From Acidobacteriaceae bacterium (GTDB lineage: Bacteria; Acidobacteriota; Terriglobia; Terriglobales; Acidobacteriaceae), in NCBI GenBank assembly GCA_030838305.1, contig JAUTWY010000597.1:1-20651 (forward strand): a stretch of DNA of 20,651 nt. The letters run 5' to 3'. Shown here one piece after another: positions 15,951 to 20,651 of this stretch (the first letter of the stretch is position 1; each line of letters starts with the position of its first letter). Below the pieces are notes generated by a model that was given only the letters and a program-made list of their open reading frames with translations, was not told where the DNA came from and did no database searches. Made by a program: the position numbers and the translations under genes.

Positions 15951-15990
15951 AAAGAGATAAAAGGCCGGAGAATCGTGAGATTCCCCGGCC
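15951..15990 (-). terminator. Rho-independent terminator of the DUF1326 gene
   Basis: On the minus strand a 12-base-pair stem (15979-15990 with 15963-15974, one G-T pair) with the four-base loop TCAC is followed by TTTTATCTCTTT (15962-15951). This is a strong intrinsic terminator, 26 bases after the stop codon of the DUF1326 gene. The plus direction has no T-run after the stem, so it would not efficiently stop transcription from the ACT-domain gene. Confidence 0.85.
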
Positions 15991-16016
15991 CAGGCTTGGC
16001 GAACCTCTAGTAAAGT

Positions 16017-16712
16017 TTATGGTTTCACATCGGTCGAGGCCATATCGATCGTGATCATGAACCCGTTGGTTCCCTTGAACTCGAATGGTTTGGCTCCCGT
16101 TTTATAGGCTTCAACGTCATTCGGCATCATGACGAAACCGTCGTTCCGGGGCGTGCCCCAGTATTTCAGGTTGTGAATCACCACAGGGTCGTCGGAGTTT
16201 CCCTGGAAGCGGTGCAACTTTACCTCCGCGGTCTTGCCGCCGTCGATGGTTGCGTGCGCTTCATTTTTGTTGAATTCCCAGGTGTCAATGTTCCCCACCG
16301 TCGTCTTGAGCGAGTTCCACTTTACCGGGAACACATGGGGGATGATTGCACCGAGGGCGTCCTGCTGTTCTTTACTCGAGGCCTTGTCAAATGTAACCAA
16401 CGCCCAGTCCATTTTCCCCTGCGAAAAATCGCCGCCCAGGTCCCCGGTGATCCAGAACTTCGCGCCGTCCAGGTTGGTTGAGCCGTAGTGTCCGTGATTC
16501 ACTTTGTAGGCGTTGTTGAATAGGCAATAGTGGGCGGCCGTGCCGTGTTCGTGATGGGCGGCAGGTTTCGGATTGAAGTAGCACTGGCAGAACATCGGGC
16601 AACTGCAGGCCTCGATCGTGGTCGCGTTCAGCGCCCAGTCAGGCTGCGTCGTGTCAGTGGTGCTCAAGGCGAGCAGCGCAACTATCAGAGACATACCCCA
16701 AGCTTGGAACAT
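16017..16712 (-). CDS. Secreted DUF1326 domain-containing protein
   Basis: The 231-residue product matches the DUF1326 pattern: an early cysteine cluster IEACSCPMFCQCYF (C36, C38, C42, C44), a His-rich stretch AAHHEHGTAAHYC, and the later segments GDFSQGKMDWALVTFD and PHVFPVKWNSLKTTVG. An N-terminal hydrophobic stretch (about 7-18) suggests Sec export; a cleavage site is not clear. The Cys/His cluster suggests metal binding, but the family's function is not established. GAGGAGG lies about 8 bases before the ATG at 16712, favouring it over the Met six codons later. A promoter sits immediately upstream and a strong terminator follows, so this is probably a single-gene unit. It is divergent from the radical SAM gene. 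Confidence 0.9.
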   Translation of the reverse strand: MFQAWGMSLIVALLALSTTDTTQPDWALNATTIEACSCPMFCQCYFNPKPAAHHEHGTAAHYCLFNNAYKVNHGHYGSTNLDGAKFWITGDLGGDFSQGKMDWALVTFDKASSKEQQDALGAIIPHVFPVKWNSLKTTVGNIDTWEFNKNEAHATIDGGKTAEVKLHRFQGNSDDPVVIHNLKYWGTPRNDGFVMMPNDVEAYKTGAKPFEFKGTNGFMITIDMASTDVKP

Positions 16713-16735
16713 GCTGAATACCTCCTCGGCGGCAA

Positions 16736-16764
16736 ATTATGATCGCCGTGGGGCGGTTTTGCAA
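16736..16764 (-). promoter_or_regulatory. Sigma70-like promoter of the DUF1326 gene
   Basis: On the minus strand TTGCAA (16759-16764) and CATAAT (16736-16741) are separated by exactly 17 bases. They match four and five of six consensus positions. Transcription would start near 16729, leaving a short leader that contains the GGAGG ribosome site. Confidence 0.6.
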
Positions 16765-16890
16765 GCGAATTGCGAATTGCGCCTTGCGCACACTGACCCA
16801 TATGCGCCATTCGCCCCGCCAAATTCGCCGACCGCTGTGCCAGGCCTGCTTTTACCCCGGTATCCGTGCTGTAATAGAAGTATTCAGTCC

Positions 16891-17919
16891 ATGCCATCCG
16901 CCCTGACATCCCTGCGCCGCCGCGCCAAAGCCCTGCACCGCAACCTGCGGGGAGCGCGGATGGCTGCGCACGCTCTAGCCTCGACGGATCATCCGCTGTT
17001 GGCGCACATTATTCCCGTCCGCCGCTGCAATCTGAGCTGCACGTACTGCAACGAGTTCGACGATTTCTCGAAGCCGGTGCCGACGGAGGAAATGTTCCGC
17101 CGCATCGACAAGCTGGGAGCGTTGGGCACGGCCGTGGTCACAATTTCCGGCGGGGAGCCGTTGTTGCATCCCGACCTCGACGAGGTGATCCGCCGCATTC
17201 GCTCGAACGGCATGATCGCCGGATTGATCACCAACGGATATTTTCTGGTGGCGGAACGCATCAAGCGTCTGAACCGTGCTGGGCTGGAATGGCTGCAGAT
17301 CTCCATCGACAACGTGAATCCCGATGAGGTATCGAAAAAGAGCCTGAAGGTGCTGGATAAGAAGCTACAACTGCTGGCGGAACACGCGGAGTTTCATGTG
17401 AACATCAACTCCGTGGTGGGCGGCGGAATTTCGAATCCGCAGGACGCCCTCACCATTGGCAAGCGCGCGCTCGAACTGGGCTTCAGTTCGACGATTGGCA
17501 TTATTCACGATGGGAGCGGCCAGGTGCAGCCGTTGAATGAGGCAGAGCGCCGCATTTACGACGAGATGAAATCGTGGGGAAAGCGCAGCTTTACCCGCAT
17601 CAACGCTTTCCAGGACAACATTGCCCAGGGCTTGCCGAATGATTGGCGCTGCCGCGCCGGGGCGCGGTATCTCTACATCTGCGAAGACGGATTAGTCCAC
17701 TACTGCTCGCAGCAGCGCGGCTATCCGGGAGTGCCGCTGGCGACCTACACCCATGATGATATGCGCCGTGAATACCTCACCGAAAAAGGCTGCGCGCCGC
17801 ATTGCACGGTTTCGTGCGTACACCAGGTTTCCGTCTTCGACGGCTGGCGAGCGCCGCAGCATGCGGCGCCGGCAATTTCCGAGGCAATCCAAACGGAAGA
17901 ACTCGTTCAAATCAAGTAG
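16891..17919 (+). CDS. Radical SAM protein with C-terminal SPASM-like cysteines
   Basis: The 342-residue protein has the radical SAM cluster motif CNLSCTYC (C46, C50, C53) that binds a 4Fe-4S cluster and S-adenosylmethionine, the GGEP motif at 87-90, and a TIM-barrel pattern including LITNGYFL and WLQISIDNV. A C-terminal region adds at least six cysteines (C254, C264, C272, C301, C305, C309), arranged like a SPASM or twitch domain that holds auxiliary clusters. This suggests modification of a peptide or another complex substrate, but no substrate gene is visible. The open frame begins at 16618, but the upstream part overlaps the divergent DUF1326 gene and promoter. The ATG at 16891 is followed by a basic N-terminus (SLRRRAKALHRNLRGARM) and is the likely start, though its ribosome site is weak. 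Confidence 0.88.
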   Translation: MPSALTSLRRRAKALHRNLRGARMAAHALASTDHPLLAHIIPVRRCNLSCTYCNEFDDFSKPVPTEEMFRRIDKLGALGTAVVTISGGEPLLHPDLDEVIRRIRSNGMIAGLITNGYFLVAERIKRLNRAGLEWLQISIDNVNPDEVSKKSLKVLDKKLQLLAEHAEFHVNINSVVGGGISNPQDALTIGKRALELGFSSTIGIIHDGSGQVQPLNEAERRIYDEMKSWGKRSFTRINAFQDNIAQGLPNDWRCRAGARYLYICEDGLVHYCSQQRGYPGVPLATYTHDDMRREYLTEKGCAPHCTVSCVHQVSVFDGWRAPQHAAPAISEAIQTEELVQIK

Positions 17920-18006
17920 GCGACCTTTCATCCTTCATCCCGAATCGCTTGGGGGTCAGCGTGTGGGAACTTGCATCACAGGTTACGGGACGGTAGCGTT
18001 TGGAGG

Positions 18007-18908
18007 ATGCGCGCTGCACCCAAATGGACAGAATCCCTGCATGATCCAGTCATCGCTGGCACATCGGTTCTGGCGATTGCAGTAACAATCGCCTGGTGGT
18101 CCAAGGTCGACGTTTCACCGTTATTCGAAACGGCAATGATCCGCCGAGGAGAAACTTGGCGTCTAATTACCAGTATCTTTCCCCACGTCGACATCCTGCA
18201 CCTGGCATTCAACATTTACTGGTTCTGGGTCTTCGGAACTCTATCGAGCAGGTATGCGGGCATCTAAGGACGCCGGCCCTTATCATTCTGTTGGCGTTCG
18301 GGTCGGCTTCCTTTGAGTTTGCGTTTGCGCTTGGTGGTGTCGGCCTTTCCGGCGTGGTATATGGTTTCTTTGGTTTGCTATGGGTCCTATCGAAGCGAGA
18401 TGATCGCTTCCGAGACGCCGTCGACGAGAGAACCGTTCAACTCTTTGTTTTGTGGTTTTTCTTCTGCATTGTAACGACGGTGCTGCATATTTTTTCGGTG
18501 GGCAACATTGCCCACGGCGCCGGGGCGGTTCTAGGCGCGCTCACTGCGACGGCCATTGTGATGCCACGACGGCGCGTACTCGTAGAAGCCGGCATTGGAG
18601 CGGTTCTTCTCTTCGGTTTGTGGGGATCCACTCGGGGACGCCCCAAAATCAATCTCTCGGAAAAGGCGGGATATGAAGAAGGAAAATGGGGCTACGAGGA
18701 CCTCACAGCGAACCGCAACCAACAGGCCGCCCGGTGGTTGGGCGATGCCGTACTCTATCATCCAAAGATGGCCGTCTATTGCTATGACCTGGGCATCGCT
18801 TACCAACGGCTCGGAAAAGCAACCGACGCGAAGGCGGCGTACCAGAAGGCCTGCCAATTGGAGCCGAACGACACAAAATATTCCAACGCCCTAAAAGCGC
18901 TTAATTGA
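18007..18908 (+). pseudogene. Rhomboid-family serine protease with TPR-like tail, broken by a frameshift
   Basis: Rhomboids cut membrane proteins within the bilayer using a Ser-His dyad. Two adjacent frames together give one protein of about 300 residues. The first (18007-18242) holds MRAAPKWTESLHDPV, one helix, then RGETWRLITSIFPHVDILHLAFNIYWFWVFGT. The second (from 18243) continues IEQVCGHLRTPALIILLAFG, the catalytic GVGLSG (Ser codon 18348-18350) and NIAHGAG (His codon 18513-18515), then a TPR-like tail (about 18730-18905). One base appears lost near 18241-18243, so the first frame stops at 18267. All other motifs are intact, so a sequencing error or very recent mutation is as likely as true decay. 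The frame also extends to a TTG at 17971. The gene follows the radical SAM gene by 87 bases and ends 9 bases from the convergent DinB-fold gene. Confidence 0.8.
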
Positions 18909-18917
18909 ACGGACTAT

Positions 18918-19505
18918 TTATTTCTTCGGCTGCGCCGTTGGCGGCAAAATATTGTTCAACCGCAAATACATCGCGGCGGCTCCATAATGATCGGCCCAAC
19001 CACTGGCCAGGGCCAACGCGGCCAGAGCTCGCGGGCCTTGGCGTCCAGCAAAGAGTTCAATCGTATCGCCCAGCTTGGAGTCATCCATTTTGCCCAGCGC
19101 TTCGCCGCAAAAATCGAAGGAAGCGGTGGCCGCGGCGAGCAGTTTGTCCTTGCTGTCGCTTTCTTTGGCTTCTTCGACTTTAGGGGCCGCGATATCGGCC
19201 ACTTTGGCGCACAGCGAGTTATTCGATCCCATAATATGTACGACCAGATGTGCGAAAGTCATCTGATCGGGCGTGGGCTTGTAATTGAACTTGTCAGCGG
19301 GCATGGCGGTAATTGCGCCGAGAATATTGTTTCTCGAGCGCGGCAGCAGCACGCCCAGGGCGGTCGTCACTGGATTCTTTATGGGAGCGAGAGTTTGCGG
19401 CGCTGCCGTCGAAGCAGCGGAGTGAGGTGGGGCCGCAGCCTGCGCGTGTCCCAACGCAGACGTCAGCAAATTGGCGAAAAACAAAACTACAGCAGTTCGT
19501 CTCAT
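18918..19505 (-). CDS. Secreted DinB-fold family protein
   Basis: The 195-residue protein has a clear Sec signal peptide (MRRTAVVLFFANLLTSALGHAQA) followed by a DinB/DUF664-type four-helix domain. Conserved features are KFNYKPTPDQMTFAHLVVHIMGSN, with His residues in the second helix, and the C-terminal ADHYGAAAMYLRLNNILPP. These are the usual positions of the metal-binding histidines of the family, whose members include thiol transferases. The frame extends to 19613, but AGGAGG sits 5 bases before the ATG at 19505 and the signal peptide begins there, so this start is firm. Export is unusual relative to classic cytosolic DinB proteins. It lies 76 bases after the Yip1-like gene on the same strand and may be co-transcribed with it. 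The activity is unknown. Confidence 0.87.
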   Translation of the reverse strand: MRRTAVVLFFANLLTSALGHAQAAAPPHSAASTAAPQTLAPIKNPVTTALGVLLPRSRNNILGAITAMPADKFNYKPTPDQMTFAHLVVHIMGSNNSLCAKVADIAAPKVEEAKESDSKDKLLAAATASFDFCGEALGKMDDSKLGDTIELFAGRQGPRALAALALASGWADHYGAAAMYLRLNNILPPTAQPKK

Positions 19506-19581
19506 GTCAGCCTCCTGAGCGTGAATACGTGCGTACCTCGGAATCACTGGGATCAACGGCCCACTGACGGAATCGTGTTCG

Positions 19582-20352
19582 CTACGAGAACCTGGCAGCC
19601 AATCCCGCCGCAACCAGCGTGATAATCAGCCACCAGCCGAAAACAATGGCGAATGCTGTCCCTCGTTTCACTTTGCTCACGCAAGTAAAGCCGATAGCGG
19701 TCAAGACTAAAGTCCAGATCATGAAAATGTCGAGCGCGGAGGCCAGGCTGTACAGGAAGACAGAATCCGCCGGATTTAAGAGATAGCCGGGATTGGTTGC
19801 GATTGGATTCTGGAAGGAAAACGAATCCGGACTCGCGCCCGCCAGCACCGCCACCATGGCCAGCAGGGACTTCAGCACCTGGGGGAGGCCGGCAAAGACC
19901 ACGATGGCAAATGAGACTTTAAAAGAAACGTCCGCGCCCGCGGCGAACTTGAAGGTGGCAAACAACACGGTTGCGATGATCAGCCAGAAGACCAGGATAA
20001 ACAGCGGGACAATGTACGAGATAATCTGGGTTCCTGTCGTCCTCTGTTGCATCTGGCGTTCCCGCTCAGCGGCCGGCAGATTATCTAATTGCGCGGACTG
20101 CTTGGGAGACATCTCCACCTGGGTCTCAGTGACTTTCCGGAAACCGATTTTCGTGCTCACCGAATAGACGAACGCCGTGGAGACGATGACCATGAGCAAA
20201 AACGGAGCCCACCAGCTTGCGGTGCGGCGCAGATCTGTGAAGGTTTTCGAGGGTGCAATGAAAGTATTGACGATGCGTGCCCCCTCAGAGAGCCGAGCGG
20301 GCTCCGTTATAGGCACGGGAGGAGCTAAGGGAGGGAGCGGAGAAGCTGCCAT
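19582..20352 (-). CDS. Yip1-domain integral membrane protein
   Basis: The 256-residue product matches bacterial Yip1-family membrane proteins. After a Pro-rich N-terminus come ARIVNTFIAPSKTFTDLRR, which is the typical amphipathic entry (P.KTF..L), and five hydrophobic segments: SWWAPFLLMVIVSTAFVYSV, then about 108-132, 144-168, 192-212 and 226-250. A soluble, Gln/Glu-rich loop (about 76-105) separates the first two. The function in bacteria is not established. The frame is open to 20409, but AGGAGG lies 6 bases before the ATG at 20352, and a well-spaced promoter places transcription start near 20374, which excludes the longer form. The DinB-fold gene follows on the same strand. Confidence 0.87.
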   Translation of the reverse strand: MAASPLPPLAPPVPITEPARLSEGARIVNTFIAPSKTFTDLRRTASWWAPFLLMVIVSTAFVYSVSTKIGFRKVTETQVEMSPKQSAQLDNLPAAERERQMQQRTTGTQIISYIVPLFILVFWLIIATVLFATFKFAAGADVSFKVSFAIVVFAGLPQVLKSLLAMVAVLAGASPDSFSFQNPIATNPGYLLNPADSVFLYSLASALDIFMIWTLVLTAIGFTCVSKVKRGTAFAIVFGWWLIITLVAAGLAARFS

Positions 20353-20380
20353 GTTCGGCCTCCTGCAGAGATGCGAACGA

Positions 20381-20409
20381 ATTCTAGCTGGATGGCGACG
20401 GCGAGACAA
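20381..20409 (-). promoter_or_regulatory. Sigma70-like promoter of the Yip1-like gene
   Basis: On the minus strand TTGTCT (20404-20409) and TAGAAT (20381-20386) are separated by exactly 17 bases, with four and five of six consensus matches. Transcription would start near 20374, giving a leader of about 22 bases that contains AGGAGG before the ATG at 20352. Confidence 0.55.
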
Positions 20410-20465
20410 GCGCGGCGGCTCGAACGGCTCGAACGCAAGGGTCGGTATGGCTGTCTAAACGGCAT

Positions 20466-20651
20466 CTAAACGGCGACTTCCGGCGTGGCCTCAAGAAGAC
20501 TGCGCGTGTAGGGATGCTGCGGACGTTCCGTGATCTGTTCGGTGGGCCCCAGGTCCACAATCTTGCCGCGATACATGACTGCGATGCGGGACGAGAGATA
20601 GCGCACCACCGGCATTGCGTGCGAGATAAAGAGATAAGTCAGCCGGAAGTC
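20466..20651 (-). CDS. Dipeptide/oligopeptide ABC transporter ATP-binding protein (C-terminal fragment)
   Basis: Only the last 61 residues are in the window; the gene enters from the right edge. The sequence LTYLFISHAMPVVRYLSSRI carries the H-loop (H of ISH), followed by VMYRGKIVDLGPTEQI and RPQHPYTRSLLEATPE, the C-terminal signature of OppD/DppD/OppF/DppF ATPases. These power peptide or nickel importers at the inner face of the membrane. The usual ISHDL after the Walker B strand reads ISHAM here. The C-terminus stops soon after the HPYTR motif, shorter than OppF-type proteins with a zinc-binding tail, but within the range of the family. The permease and binding-protein genes would lie outside the window. 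Confidence 0.88.
   Translation of the reverse strand, partial: DFRLTYLFISHAMPVVRYLSSRIAVMYRGKIVDLGPTEQITERPQHPYTRSLLEATPEVAV

Noticed and set aside
18236..18270. Programmed ribosomal frameshift in the rhomboid gene
   Set aside because: No slippery heptamer, downstream pseudoknot or internal ribosome site was seen at the junction; a one-base loss explains the data more simply.
1..20651. CRISPR arrays, tRNA or rRNA genes, insertion sequences, prophage or defence genes
   Set aside because: Nothing with regularly spaced long repeats, cloverleaf-like sequence, transposase, integrase or phage motifs was found on reading both strands.

Overview
The window looks like chromosomal DNA from an aerobic, GC-rich Gram-negative bacterium, most probably an Acidobacteriota (Terriglobia-like) member. 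This assignment is inference. It rests on the complete alternative complex III plus caa3-type oxidase cluster with a fused ActB, the gene set around it, and short palindromic intergenic repeats of a kind I associate with that phylum. No database search was possible.

About 1-11992 (all minus strand, read right to left) is one respiratory operon: actA (pentaheme cytochrome), actB (fused molybdopterin-fold and iron-sulfur protein), actC (NrfD-like), actD (DUF3341), actE (monoheme cytochrome lipoprotein), actF (second NrfD-like subunit), a 172-residue membrane-anchored protein of unknown function, an SCO1/SenC copper chaperone, ctaC (subunit II with a fused cytochrome c domain) and ctaD (subunit I, running off the left edge). 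Together they would oxidise membrane quinol and pass electrons through the ActA/ActE hemes and the CtaC CuA/heme c to oxygen, without a bc1 complex. The SCO protein would load CuA. Subunit I carries the YSHPxV motif of A2-type oxidases. Most junctions overlap by 4-11 bases (ATGA or GTGA), implying translational coupling. The exceptions are actA-actB and actB-actC, which hold hairpin-rich repeats, and the start of actE, which contains a perfect 13-base-arm palindrome inside the reading frame. A good sigma70-like promoter lies about 130 bases upstream of actA.

11993-15990 holds an aldehyde dehydrogenase (minus) divergent from a GatA-like amidase (plus). The intergenic region between them carries four helically spaced CACGA motifs and a long imperfect hairpin. 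A small ACT-domain protein (plus) follows, then a strong terminator belonging to the next minus-strand gene.

16017-20651 holds a secreted DUF1326 protein (minus) divergent from a radical SAM protein with extra C-terminal cysteines (plus), then a rhomboid protease with a C-terminal TPR-like tail broken by a one-base frameshift (plus). After that come a secreted DinB-fold protein and a Yip1-type membrane protein (both minus), and the C-terminus of a dipeptide/oligopeptide ABC transporter ATPase cut by the right edge. No tRNA, rRNA, CRISPR array, insertion sequence or phage gene was seen, and no gene-free stretch exceeds 300 bases.
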